Assembly (NCBI RefSeq): GCF_030915445.1
Contig: NZ_CP133264.1
Location: 3,038,001-3,102,000 of the forward strand
DNA from: Clostridium sp. OS1-26
Lineage (GTDB): Bacteria; Bacillota; Clostridia; Clostridiales; Clostridiaceae
Length of the DNA stretch: 64,000 bases
Direction of reading: 5' to 3'
Position 1 is the first letter of the stretch. Each line of letters starts with the position of its first letter. The position numbers and the translations under genes are program-made. The notes beneath the pieces were generated by a model. That model saw nothing but the letters and a program-made list of their open reading frames with translations, did not search any database and was not told the origin of the DNA. Positions 18,412 to 26,953 of the stretch are shown here, piece after piece.

Positions 18412-20223
18412 ATGAAAGCTTATAATTTTTTATCATACATGTCTTATTCTACTATTTCCATAACTTTAGTTATTATTGCTTTACTATTAATTAGAGGAAT
18501 ATTTGGTAAATGGATGAGTGCTAAACATAAATATTATTTGTGGCTTATATTAATAATCAAACTAATTGTCCCATTTACGCCTAATTGGAATGGGTATAAT
18601 TTTAATTTTATTAATTGGTTCTCAAAAAGTTTAGTTACTAACTCTAATACTGTTATAGATAAAGTAGGAAATAACTATAGCTCAATATCATTAATAGATA
18701 ATACTAAGGATTATGCTATGTCAGTAAATATTTCAAACATATATTTCTTCATTTTTGTATTATGGCTCTTGATTTGTGCTATAATCCTTGGCTTTATTCT
18801 TGTAAATAGCTTTAGATTTAAAACTAGAATAATTAAAAGCGGTTGTAAACCTGATAACAAACTAAAAATAATAATAGAAACCTGTAGAAAACAATTAAAA
18901 ATGAAAAATAATAAGTTTAATAGTTTAATAATTAAAGGTGGTTATGGAGCTTTTGTAGTTGGAACATTAAAACCATACGTGATTATTTCGCAGGATATAT
19001 GTGATAAATTCAATAATGAAGAAATCAAATATGTATTACTTCATGAGATAGTTCACATAAAGAGAAAAGATATTATGATTAAGTTTATTATGATAATATT
19101 TTGCTGTATATATTGGTTTAATCCTTTTATTTGGATAGCTAGAGCTATTATGATGAATGATATGGAATTGTCCTGTGATGAGAAGGTTTTGAGCAACTTA
19201 AACAAGAATGAAATACAAGGTTATGGCAAAACAATTATTAAGGTGTTAGAAAGATTTTCTTTAAATAGACATAAAGGTATTATGCTAAATATCAATGGAT
19301 CAAAGAAAAATGTAAGAAATAGAATAAAAAATATAGCGGTATTTTCTAAAGAAACTATAAGACGTAAGTTTTTTGTGTTTTTATTACTAGTAATTACCTT
19401 ATTGCTAACAATAACATTTATAGGTGTAAGAACTCCCTTTGCAAATGATAAGTTTAAAAATCTTAATTCAAATGTTACGTATAGAGATTTTTCTAAAGAT
19501 TTTAATGGAGATAAGGGGACTTTTGTGTTATTTAATGAACAGAGTAATCAATATACCATATTCAATAAAGATGGAAGCGAAAAGAGAGTTTCACCTTGTT
19601 CAACATACAAGATTGTAATTGCATTGATGGGACTGGATAAGGGGGTAATCAGTAAAACTGATAATAATATTAGCTGGGATGGTAAAAATTATCCAGTCAC
19701 AGAGTGGAATAAAGATCAGACTTTAGAATCTGCTATGAAGTACTCAGTTACTTGGTACTTTGACAAAATAGATAACAGAATAAGTAGAAAAACTCTACAG
19801 GAATATGTAGATTCATTAAGCTATGGAAACGAAAATATTCGGACTCTAGATGGCCAGTATTGGAATCAATCGTCATTAAAAATTTCAGCTATAGAACAGG
19901 TTCAGTTTTTGAAAAAGCTTTGGAACTATGATGTGAAGTTTAAAAAAGAAGATGTGGATTTTGTTAAGAATTCTATAAAACTCATGGAAGAAGATAATAT
20001 GGTTTTATATGGTAAGACTGGATCAGGAAGTGAGAACAATAGAGATGTTAACGGTTGGTTTGTAGGTGTCTTAGAAAAAGGAAATAATAAATATTACTTT
20101 GCTACAAATATTGAAGGTACTGACCATATTGATGGGAAAAAAGCTAAAAGCATAGCATTGGCTATTTTAAAAGAGAATAACCTTATAAATCAAGTAGAAA
20201 AACCTCAGGAAATAATTTTCTGA
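18412..20223 (+). CDS. blaR1: BlaR1/MecR1-type beta-lactam sensor-transducer
   Basis: A 603-aa membrane sensor. The N-terminal half has several membrane helices and a gluzincin metalloprotease site HEIVH at 211-215, with the downstream glutamate in MNDMELSCDEKV. The C-terminal half is an extracellular class D-like sensor domain with the acylated serine in STYK at 397-400 and KTG near 538. Binding of a beta-lactam to the sensor activates the protease, leading to BlaI cleavage. All key residues are present. It overlaps its own terminator at the 3' end and is co-transcribed with blaI. Confidence 0.92.
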   Translation: MKAYNFLSYMSYSTISITLVIIALLLIRGIFGKWMSAKHKYYLWLILIIKLIVPFTPNWNGYNFNFINWFSKSLVTNSNTVIDKVGNNYSSISLIDNTKDYAMSVNISNIYFFIFVLWLLICAIILGFILVNSFRFKTRIIKSGCKPDNKLKIIIETCRKQLKMKNNKFNSLIIKGGYGAFVVGTLKPYVIISQDICDKFNNEEIKYVLLHEIVHIKRKDIMIKFIMIIFCCIYWFNPFIWIARAIMMNDMELSCDEKVLSNLNKNEIQGYGKTIIKVLERFSLNRHKGIMLNINGSKKNVRNRIKNIAVFSKETIRRKFFVFLLLVITLLLTITFIGVRTPFANDKFKNLNSNVTYRDFSKDFNGDKGTFVLFNEQSNQYTIFNKDGSEKRVSPCSTYKIVIALMGLDKGVISKTDNNISWDGKNYPVTEWNKDQTLESAMKYSVTWYFDKIDNRISRKTLQEYVDSLSYGNENIRTLDGQYWNQSSLKISAIEQVQFLKKLWNYDVKFKKEDVDFVKNSIKLMEEDNMVLYGKTGSGSENNRDVNGWFVGVLEKGNNKYYFATNIEGTDHIDGKKAKSIALAILKENNLINQVEKPQEIIF

Positions 20224-20235
20224 GGTTTTTCCTCT
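20198..20235 (+). terminator. Terminator overlapping the end of blaR1
   Basis: AAAAACCTCAG at 20198-20208 is the exact complement of CTGAGGTTTTT at 20220-20230, and T-rich sequence follows. The stop codon of blaR1 lies inside the hairpin. Confidence 0.85.
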
Positions 20236-20520
20236 TACAGAACCGTGCATGTGGGCTTTGCACACGGATAGTGGTAAATTTATATTATTTATTGATAATA
20301 TGGACAGTTAAACATGATACTCTCCTGCACAATTAATATATATTATAATATTAAACTTCATAGAGCTAGGTAAATAAAGGAGTCTTCTTCTGAGAAATAA
20401 TTCAGCTACCCATTAGGCTAAGTGTGTCCTGAAAGAACGACTGTGCAAAGGAAAGAATAGCCTCACAGTCGGATGTGCTTTATAAGAGATGGAGGTGGGC
20501 CCTCCAGAACCGGCATAATT
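20236..20520. other. Structured non-coding block of unknown nature
   Basis: No ORF fits here, but several strong stems do: CCGTG at 20243 with CACGG at 20263, CGACTGTG at 20438-20445 with CACAGTCG at 20464-20471, and GGAGG at 20491 with CCTCC at 20501. On the minus strand the first stem ends in GCACGGTTCTG, which resembles the 3' side of group II intron domain V. The block could be an intron remnant or the RNA end of a lost transposon. No reverse transcriptase or transposase gene is adjacent. Confidence 0.35.
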
Positions 20521-20637
20521 AGTACATAAAATTTGTATTTAACTACTCAACTATAAAAATCAAATAATTTACTAGAACACTGTATTATTTACGTTGGAAT
20601 TTTGCGGTGTTTTTACATTATTTATTAAAAAATAATA

Positions 20638-20720
20638 TTGACAATGCTTAAAATTTCCATTATTATATACATAGCTTAATAGCTTAATAGCTTAATAGCT
20701 TAATAGTTTAATATTAAGCT
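20638..20720 (+). promoter_or_regulatory. Promoter with 8-bp tandem-repeat operator
   Basis: TTGACA at 20638-20643 and TATTAT at 20661-20666 are 17 bp apart. Immediately downstream, AGCTTAAT is repeated four times in tandem (20673-20704), followed by AGTTTAAT (20705-20712) and the inverted copy ATTAAGCT (20713-20720). The position just after the expected transcription start and before the GntR gene suggests an autoregulatory operator. Slippage could change the copy number. Confidence 0.65.
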
Positions 20721-20774
20721 CCATGATTAAAAATATTAATTATGGATAAGTAAAAAGTAGAAAGGTGTGTCCAA

Positions 20775-21743
20775 ATGAAATTTAGTATTAATAAAAAAGT
20801 AGATTTTCCTATATATCAACAGTTAAAAGAACAAATAAAATACTTTTTATTAAGTGGCGCCTTACAAGCTGGTGAAAAAGTTCCTTCGCCAATACAATTA
20901 GAGAAACTTATAAAAATAAATCGTAATACAGTAATCTCAGCTTATAAAGAATTAGAAAAGGAGGGGCTATTGGTGAGTAAAAGCGGACAAGGTACATATG
21001 TTTCTGACAATATTAATGTCTATAATGTTAAAAAACATAATCAAGAACTATTAACACTTGCGCAAGAGACTATAGAAAAAACAAAACAATTAGGGTTTAA
21101 ACCAGATGATTTATTTACAGTAATTTTTAATTATACTGTTTTAGGGCTGAATGATTCAAAGAGAATATGTTTAAAAGCCTTGTTGATAGAAAGTGCTGTT
21201 CAAGATTTAGAGTATTTTAGAGATGTTTTAATAAAAGAACTTAATATTGATGTTGATATCTGTCTTTTGTCAGAACTTCAAGATAGTATAGATTCAGAGA
21301 TAGTAAGAAATTGTGATTTTGTTATAACAGGTTTTAATCATGTTGAGGATGTTAAAGCAACTATGGAGCCTTTAGGTAAAGAAGTTATTGGCCTTATGGC
21401 AACACCACGTATTCATGCTTTTATGCGTATTGCTCAATTAAATCCTGGTACAAAAGTTGGTATTGTCTGTGCAACTGCACATGGAGCTTTAAACATGAAA
21501 AAAGCGATTGAGAATGCAGGTGTTCAGAATGTTACAATTAGTACTTGTGGAGCAGAAAATAAAAAACAATTGTTAGAGATGCTTCAAAAAGTTGATGCTG
21601 TCATAACCTCACGGGTAGCTTTCGACACTGTGAAAGCTTTACTTCCTTCAGGAGTACAGCTTTTAGAGTTCTTCTCAGAACTAGATAGAAATGGCTTACA
21701 AATGTTAAAACAATACATTAATAATAAAGTAGCTTCAAAGTAA
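20775..21743 (+). CDS. GntR-family regulator with a periplasmic-binding-like sensor domain
   Basis: A 322-aa regulator. Residues 8-76 are a GntR winged helix (PIYQQLKEQIKYFLLSGALQAGEKVPS ... INRNTVISAYKELEKEGLL). The C-terminal 230 residues look like an alpha/beta ligand-binding domain rather than an aminotransferase or UTRA fold, with repeated beta-strand patterns (GTKVGIVCATAHGALNMKKAIENAG). It is followed 27 bases later by an Fe-S protein gene that is probably co-transcribed. The tandem-repeat operator lies directly upstream. The ligand is unknown. Confidence 0.8.
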   Translation: MKFSINKKVDFPIYQQLKEQIKYFLLSGALQAGEKVPSPIQLEKLIKINRNTVISAYKELEKEGLLVSKSGQGTYVSDNINVYNVKKHNQELLTLAQETIEKTKQLGFKPDDLFTVIFNYTVLGLNDSKRICLKALLIESAVQDLEYFRDVLIKELNIDVDICLLSELQDSIDSEIVRNCDFVITGFNHVEDVKATMEPLGKEVIGLMATPRIHAFMRIAQLNPGTKVGIVCATAHGALNMKKAIENAGVQNVTISTCGAENKKQLLEMLQKVDAVITSRVAFDTVKALLPSGVQLLEFFSELDRNGLQMLKQYINNKVASK

Positions 21744-21770
21744 AATGAATATCAAATGAAGGTGTAAACT

Positions 21771-22469
21771 ATGATTAATTCTAATAAAATAAAAAACCTT
21801 TTATATGATTTAGGAGCAGATCTATGCGGTATAGCGCCTATTGAAAGATTTAAAAATGCTCCAGATGGATTTCATCCAAAAGATATTTTTTCTGAGTGTA
21901 AGTCAGTAGTAGTTTTTGCCAAAAGAGCACCATCAGCAAGCATGCTTAGTGGCAATAGGGTAGTATATACACATGTTACTACTTCCATTCTCAAGGAACT
22001 GGATAGAATATGCGTCAATGCCTGTTGTTGTTTGGACAAGCTTAATGTAGGTGCAGTTATGATACCAGCAGATAACCTATATGAATATTGGGATAATGAG
22101 AAAAAGCAAGGAAAGGGTATATTATCCTTAACACATGCTGGAGAATTAGCTGGTATTGGAGTTATGGGTAAAAACACTCTTCTAGTAAATAAAGATTTAG
22201 GAAATATGATGTACTTAGGAGCTCTACTTATAGATAAAGTTGTAGACTATGATCCAATGATAACAGAAAAATATTGTTATGATAAATGCAAAATATGTAT
22301 TGAAAATTGTCCTAAAAAGGCACTTAATAGTATAACAGTTGATCAGGCATTATGCAGAAGCCATGTAGCTGTACAATCAGCTAAAGGAGACTGGTTATAT
22401 AATTGTAGTAAATGCAGAACTTTGTGTCCTAATGTATTAGGACACAAAAAATATAACTTCATTTCTTAA
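21771..22469 (+). CDS. 4Fe-4S protein related to the epoxyqueuosine reductase QueG
   Basis: A 232-aa protein with an N-terminal domain of the QueG type (LGADLCGIAPIERF, VVVFAKRAPSASM, LAGIGVMGKNTLLVNKDLG) and a C-terminal double-cluster motif CYDKCKICIENCPKKAL followed by NCSKCRTLCP, enough cysteines for two 4Fe-4S clusters. It is shorter than QueG and lacks the C-terminal HEAT-like part, so a different redox role is likely. It follows the GntR gene in the same direction with a good GAAGGTG before the ATG. Confidence 0.75.
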   Translation: MINSNKIKNLLYDLGADLCGIAPIERFKNAPDGFHPKDIFSECKSVVVFAKRAPSASMLSGNRVVYTHVTTSILKELDRICVNACCCLDKLNVGAVMIPADNLYEYWDNEKKQGKGILSLTHAGELAGIGVMGKNTLLVNKDLGNMMYLGALLIDKVVDYDPMITEKYCYDKCKICIENCPKKALNSITVDQALCRSHVAVQSAKGDWLYNCSKCRTLCPNVLGHKKYNFIS

Positions 22470-22541
22470 ACACTGATTCTATATATGCTTAAAATTAAAA
22501 TAAAAAAATATAAAATGTTTTTAACTAAGGAGGTTAAAGTA

Positions 22542-23600
22542 TTGAATAAAAGAAATCTATCTGTTGTTATTGCCTTAACGCTATCAGTAATAGTGAATGG
22601 AAATGTTTTAGCTTCACCATCAAGCACTAATTCACAAATATCTGAAATTCAACAACAAAAACAAGATTTAGAGACAAAAGTAGAAAAGTTAGACGAGCAA
22701 ATTAATAAAGTGATGACAGGAATAAACGATAACAAAAAAAATATTGAAAAAACTAATAAAGACATAAAAGATACTCAAGCTCAATTGGACAAGGCTGAAC
22801 GAAATATAAAAGGTCAGCAAGATCTTTTTAGTAAAAGAGTAAGAGCTATGTACATAAATGGAGTAGATAGTTACTTAAGTGTGGTATTACAATCAAATAA
22901 TTTAAGTGATTTTGTGACAAGAGTTGATACAATAAAGAAGATTGTTGGATTTGACCAGAAAATAATAGATGATTTAAAAGTAAAGAAGGATGCTATAGCG
23001 CAGCAAAAGCAAACTTTGGATGATAAAAACAAAAAATTATTAGCATTAAAATCAGATAATGAAAAAAAATTGGTCAAACTTAATAGTGATAAGGTAGATT
23101 CAACTAAGTTAGCTAAGGACTTAGAAAATAGGGAAAGTATATTAGCAGCAAAGGATACTTCTACTGCAAGAATAGTGGCTTCTGCAGCAGGACAAGTTCA
23201 AAAGATTAGAGCAGAGGCACCAAGACTTTCAAGAGGTTCTTCAGGAGCACCTGCATCGTCAAATTCAATTGTTGCATATGCATCAACTTTTCAAGGAGTA
23301 CCTTATGTGTATGGAGGAAATGGTCCAAGCTCCTTTGATTGTGCTGGTTTTACTTGCTATGTTTTTGCACATTTTGGAATAAGTTTACCAAGAGTAGCTT
23401 CAGATCAACAAAATGTTGGAACTTATGTATCAAGAGATCAACTTCAGCCAGGAGATTTAGTTTTCTTTGGATCACCAGCTCATCATGTTGGAATATATGT
23501 AGGTGATGGATGTATGATTCATGCGCCACACACTGGAGATGTAGTTAAGATTTCTCCATTGCATTCTGATTTTAGTGGTGGAAGAAGAGTATTGCAATAG
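22542..23600 (+). CDS. Secreted NlpC/P60 peptidoglycan hydrolase with coiled-coil N-terminus
   Basis: A 352-aa cell-wall endopeptidase. The TTG start at 22542 is chosen because AAGGAGG lies 8 bases upstream and it yields a clean signal peptide ending near VLAS-PSS (about residue 24); an upstream ATG at 22485 has no such support. Residues 30-225 form a long coiled coil like those in CwlO and PcsB. The C-terminal NlpC/P60 domain has catalytic C267 in FDCAGF, H315 in HVGIYVG and a third polar residue in MIHAPHTG. It probably cleaves stem peptides during growth or division. Its promoter is not obvious. Confidence 0.9.
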   Translation: MNKRNLSVVIALTLSVIVNGNVLASPSSTNSQISEIQQQKQDLETKVEKLDEQINKVMTGINDNKKNIEKTNKDIKDTQAQLDKAERNIKGQQDLFSKRVRAMYINGVDSYLSVVLQSNNLSDFVTRVDTIKKIVGFDQKIIDDLKVKKDAIAQQKQTLDDKNKKLLALKSDNEKKLVKLNSDKVDSTKLAKDLENRESILAAKDTSTARIVASAAGQVQKIRAEAPRLSRGSSGAPASSNSIVAYASTFQGVPYVYGGNGPSSFDCAGFTCYVFAHFGISLPRVASDQQNVGTYVSRDQLQPGDLVFFGSPAHHVGIYVGDGCMIHAPHTGDVVKISPLHSDFSGGRRVLQ

Positions 23601-23680
23601 AAATTAATCTTCTCTTTATCATTTAATCTATAAAATTTAGTTTTTTAATCTCGCATTATTTTCAAATTGCAATGTAACCT

Positions 23681-23815
23681 ATGTATGAGGAATTAAACTA
23701 AGAAAGCCTAGTACAACTTTTCATTATTCATATTAGACTAATAATGGGAAGTTGAACTAAAGAATATGTTCTTCATATAGGGTGGAAATGAGGCCTGCCT
23801 CCACCAGTTAAATCT
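23681..23815 (+). ncRNA. Candidate structured RNA, class unknown
   Basis: The 417-base gap 23601-24017 has no ORF, but 23681-23815 holds paired segments: GAAC near 23751 with GTTC near 23768, and GGTGG at 23782 with CCACC near 23803 enclosing GGC/GCC. The 3' strong hairpin and the preceding A/T-rich helices resemble the guide-RNA end of a transposon TnpB gene or a group I intron core, yet no such gene is adjacent. I cannot assign it. Confidence 0.3.
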
Positions 23816-24017
23816 ACAACAAGCTAAAAGTCTTACTCTATGCGGCTTTTGTTATACATGTAGGATACTATCTTGTTGTGTAATGCATGGTGCTTTATTG
23901 AGTTGGCATGGATGCATAGAATTTAATGATTGCTAATCTGATATAAAGAACAAATTTAAGAAAATAACAATCTTCATTCTAAAGTACAATCAAACTAAGA
24001 AATTTTAGGAGGTTATC

Positions 24018-24755
24018 ATGAATATTGACAAATTTTTAGAGACAGTAATACAGTCAGATATTTCAAAACATAAGGGATTTCTCACACAAGTTATACGTCC
24101 GGCAATTGATATTTTGAAAGATGAAAATAGCCAACCATATTTGGGATGTAGTCGCTTTGGAGGTGCACCTGATTTGCCAGCAGGCACTGAGTGGCCTACA
24201 TATAATATGAAACCATACCGTTTTATTGGTCAAATCAATTTTTCAGAAATTACAAGTACAGAAACGGGTCTTCCCAAAAGTGGACTTCTCAGCCTTTTCG
24301 TTGTAGATGATTCTGAAGGAGAGTGTTATTTGGAAACTTGGGATGAAGGATATATTCACGCAATATTTACTCCAGAGACTACAAATCTAGAGACTATTGT
24401 GCCACCTAATTCTATTGTTGGTAAGGCAACTGTTATTGAGTTTTCCCCAACGATTGACATTCCGTATGATGAATACCAAGTGAAGAACTGGCCTTTCGAT
24501 GAAGAAGAAAATGACATTTACAGCGAAATACGCGAATCTTTACATAAAAGTTCTGACTACCTTCTAGGGTACCCATCACATTGTACACTAGCTTATGATC
24601 CAACACCTGGAACAGAATGGATTTCACTGTTGACAATTAGTTCAGACGACAACCTTGAATGGTGTTGGCATGACGGTGATAAATTGATGGTATTTATCCA
24701 ACGTGAACACCTTAAGAATTTGGACTTCAGCTCGCTTAAGGCTGATGCAGGTTAA
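24018..24755 (+). CDS. DUF1963 (YwqG-like) protein
   Basis: A 245-aa soluble protein of the DUF1963 family. Typical family segments are SRFGGAPDLPAGTEWP near residues 40-55 and RFIGQINFSEI shortly after, and the tryptophan-rich C-terminus (EWCWHDGDKLMVFI) matches as well. AGGAGG lies before the ATG. The family is widespread in Firmicutes and often associated with polymorphic toxin or stress contexts, but its biochemical function is not established. No partner gene is evident: the neighbours are a non-coding block and a repeat array. Confidence 0.8.
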   Translation: MNIDKFLETVIQSDISKHKGFLTQVIRPAIDILKDENSQPYLGCSRFGGAPDLPAGTEWPTYNMKPYRFIGQINFSEITSTETGLPKSGLLSLFVVDDSEGECYLETWDEGYIHAIFTPETTNLETIVPPNSIVGKATVIEFSPTIDIPYDEYQVKNWPFDEEENDIYSEIRESLHKSSDYLLGYPSHCTLAYDPTPGTEWISLLTISSDDNLEWCWHDGDKLMVFIQREHLKNLDFSSLKADAG

Positions 24756-24844
24756 AAAAGCCAATTTCTATAAATGAAGATTTCCAGGATATTGTTCTAT
24801 AATTTACATTTGAGAGAGTTATATTCTTCAAAGATAAATGTAGC

Positions 24845-24900
24845 TTTATAAAAAAGTTTAACCGTTTTGAAAAAAGTTTAATTATTTATAAAAAAGTTGA
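24845..24900. repeat. Three A-tract direct repeats at exact 20-bp spacing
   Basis: TTTATAAAAAAGTTTA (24845), TTTTGAAAAAAGTTTA (24865) and TTTATAAAAAAGTTGA (24885) recur every 20 bp, two helical turns, so the A-tracts are in phase. Similar units occur at 27550-27613 and, inverted, at 27686-27770. Confidence 0.75.
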
Positions 24901-24978
24901 ATCGAAAATATTTATTAGGAATATACTACGTTTTGAGAATGTAGTGTGAAAAGTATTAAATAAATATAGGAATGTAAG

Positions 24979-25020
24979 AAACTGCACATTCTCATCTAAG
25001 GTGAGAGTGTGCAGTTTTTT
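24979..25020. terminator. Bidirectional terminator
   Basis: AAACTGCACATTCTCA at 24979 pairs with the complementary segment ending at 25017 with one wobble, followed by a T-run on the plus side and A-run on the other. The minus-strand sigma-like fragment runs into it. Confidence 0.8.
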
Positions 25021-25310
25021 TTATTCTACAATCTTCCTGACTGTGTCCCTCAATTACCATAAAAGTCAGGAGCTCCAAGTCATCTTGTGAGAGCTTTTTT
25101 AGTTTAGCGACCAATACTGGATCAACAATTGATTCAATCCACGCAAATCTCCCTGTCAGCTTATCATCATTAAACTCGGTCACCAGGGCTGGAAACCTGT
25201 TGATAATTGATGACTGTTCCGTATTATTTTCAATACCCTCTTGCGGATAGGTCTGTGTATGGTTTTCATAAATACTCACATCTGTAAATGATGCTACCTT
25301 TTCATGATTT
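24992..25310 (-). pseudogene. Truncated sigma factor-like protein of a conjugative element
   Basis: The reading frame (open from 25336) contains SIYENHTQTYPQEGIENNT and DPVLVAKLKKLSQDDLELLTFMVIEGHSQ, which resembles the small sigma-70-like/HTH proteins carried by Tn916-type integrative elements. The helix-turn-helix that should follow GHSQ is missing: the frame runs into the terminator at 25020. No proper start is visible, since the first in-frame ATG lies inside the riboswitch and a GTG near 25276 lacks a binding site. It appears to be a recombination remnant truncated at both ends. Confidence 0.6.
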
Positions 25311-25392
25311 CCGGCAGCCAGGCTATCATAGCACAAAAGTGCCTTAGACCCTATGGCTTTGCGTCTCCACCTTTAGGTGGATTTGCCCCTGG
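25311..25392 (-). ncRNA. Cyclic di-GMP-I riboswitch aptamer (GEMM-I)
   Basis: On the minus strand, from 25392 to 25311, the order of conserved elements is that of GEMM-I: GGGGCAAATCC, a short stem with TAAA loop, GACGCAAAGCC, a GGGTCTAAGG segment, a second stem, then ATGATAGCCTGGCTGCCGG. The aptamer core is complete. The downstream sequence is a truncated conjugative-element gene rather than a motility or adhesion gene, and no clear terminator-type expression platform follows. It may therefore be an orphan left by recombination. Confidence 0.82.
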
Positions 25393-25467
25393 ATTTTATT
25401 ATGTGATGGATTATATCTATCCCTTCTATAATAGAGAAACAATTTCCAGAGTGTAGTTACGTAATGC

Positions 25468-26907
25468 TTAATCAGAAATCATTATGGTTTTAGGCTCAAG
25501 ATATTCTTCGAGGCCATATATGCCACCCTCTCGGCCGATTCCAGATTGCTTAAAGCCACCATAGGGGGCTTTCATTTCGAGAATAACATCATTAATGAAA
25601 ACTGTTCCAGCAACAAGCTGAGAAGCAATTTGGTTCGCTTTTTCTATGTTAGAGGAACTTATATATGCCCCTAAGCCATACTCTGTATCGTTTGCAATTT
25701 CTATCGCTTCTTCCTCTGTTCTATACGTTAAAATAGATAGCACGGGTCCAAATATTTCTTCTCTAGCAATCGTCATATCTCTGGTTACATTTGCAAAAAC
25801 TGTTGGTTTTACAAAATAACCTTTCTCTAAACCTTTTGGGTGTCCTTCCCCACCAATTACTAAATCAGCACCTTCCTCTATACCAATTTTGATATATCGC
25901 TGAACTCGTCTGTATTGATTTTCATTCATCATTGGACCAATGAAGGTGTCCTTTTCCCATGGATAGCCTACCTTAGTATTCTCGACAGCCACTTTAATGA
26001 GTTCTTTCACTTCATCAAGCCTATGCTCTGGTATCAGCAACCTGCTGCCGGCAATACACATTTGCCCATGATTTCCAAAACAACTCGTAACTGCACGAGG
26101 AATCGCTTTTGTTAAGTCAGCATCATCGAGAATGATATTTGCTGATTTGCCTCCCAATTCCAGAACTACTCTTTTCATTGTATCAACAGCACTATGCTGT
26201 ATAGCCTTTGCGGTATTTACAGAGCCTGTAAACGAGATCATTGCAATATCCGGATTACGGGATAATTCAGCGCCAACTGAAGTTCCCAACCCATATACAA
26301 TATTAACTACGCCGGCAGGCAGTCCGGCATCATGGAAGCATTCAGCCAATATTTGAGTCTGAATGGATGAGAATTCACTGGCCTTCACAACTATCGTGCA
26401 GCCTGCCGATATGGCTGCAGCAACTTTTATAGCTATCTGAGAATTGTTTGCGTTCCAGGGCGTAATCGCAGCAATGACACCCAAAGGTTCAAGAACAACC
26501 TTTGCTTTCCCAATATACTTAGTAAATTCAAAAGCCTCCATTGCTTCTTTTGCTAAAAGGAAACTATCAGCTGAGATCTGAGTTCTAAAGTCTGAAGCCT
26601 TGGCTGTAGCACCATATTCCTCCATACATGCCTGGTTTAAATCAGCAGCCCTTGATAGGATTGCATCATGTATCCTTTTTAGCATTTGACCCCGTTGTCC
26701 AATTGAAGTCTTTGAGAAGGTCTTAAATGCTTCTTTCGCGGCTGCAATCGCTTTTCTGGTATCTATTTCATTTCCCAATACCACCTGTCCAATTAGTTCT
26801 TCTGTTGATGGATTGATAATATCCATTCTCTCTGTTCCATCAGGCTTTACAAATTCTCCATTGATGTATACCTTGTCAATAAGTTTCATTTTTTCGTTCC
26901 TGTTCAT
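25468..26907 (-). CDS. NAD(P)-dependent aldehyde dehydrogenase
   Basis: A 479-aa aldehyde dehydrogenase oxidising an aldehyde to the acid. Family motifs are present: TPWNANNSQIAIK (cofactor site), SFTGSVNTAKA, the glutamate in LELGGKSANIILDDAD, the catalytic cysteine in GQMCIAGSRLL and EEIFGPVLSI. The start at 26907 follows GGAGG by about 7 bases; an ATG at 26955 is less likely. Base composition is clearly less AT-rich than the neighbours, suggesting acquisition. It is divergent from the MerR gene at 27154 and has a MerR-type promoter, so aldehyde stress control is plausible. The substrate is unknown. Confidence 0.9.
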   Translation of the reverse strand: MNRNEKMKLIDKVYINGEFVKPDGTERMDIINPSTEELIGQVVLGNEIDTRKAIAAAKEAFKTFSKTSIGQRGQMLKRIHDAILSRAADLNQACMEEYGATAKASDFRTQISADSFLLAKEAMEAFEFTKYIGKAKVVLEPLGVIAAITPWNANNSQIAIKVAAAISAGCTIVVKASEFSSIQTQILAECFHDAGLPAGVVNIVYGLGTSVGAELSRNPDIAMISFTGSVNTAKAIQHSAVDTMKRVVLELGGKSANIILDDADLTKAIPRAVTSCFGNHGQMCIAGSRLLIPEHRLDEVKELIKVAVENTKVGYPWEKDTFIGPMMNENQYRRVQRYIKIGIEEGADLVIGGEGHPKGLEKGYFVKPTVFANVTRDMTIAREEIFGPVLSILTYRTEEEAIEIANDTEYGLGAYISSSNIEKANQIASQLVAGTVFINDVILEMKAPYGGFKQSGIGREGGIYGLEEYLEPKTIMISD

Positions 26908-26953
26908 CGATTTACCTCCAATGCGATATTTATAATTCTTTGCTTCATAAATC

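Noticed and set aside
18412..20223. The C-terminal half could be read as a class D beta-lactamase
   Set aside because: It is fused to a membrane metalloprotease domain and follows blaI, the standard BlaR1/MecR1 design; no secreted beta-lactamase gene is present.
20673..20720. Possible CRISPR array
   Set aside because: The units are 8 bp with no spacers and no cas genes nearby; it is a tandem repeat.
23770..23815. T-box leader (GGGTGG)
   Set aside because: The rest of the T-box antiterminator motif and a downstream aminoacyl-tRNA or amino acid gene are missing.
25311..25336. ATG start of the sigma-like fragment inside this segment
   Set aside because: These bases form the conserved 3' part of the riboswitch aptamer and there is no ribosome binding site.
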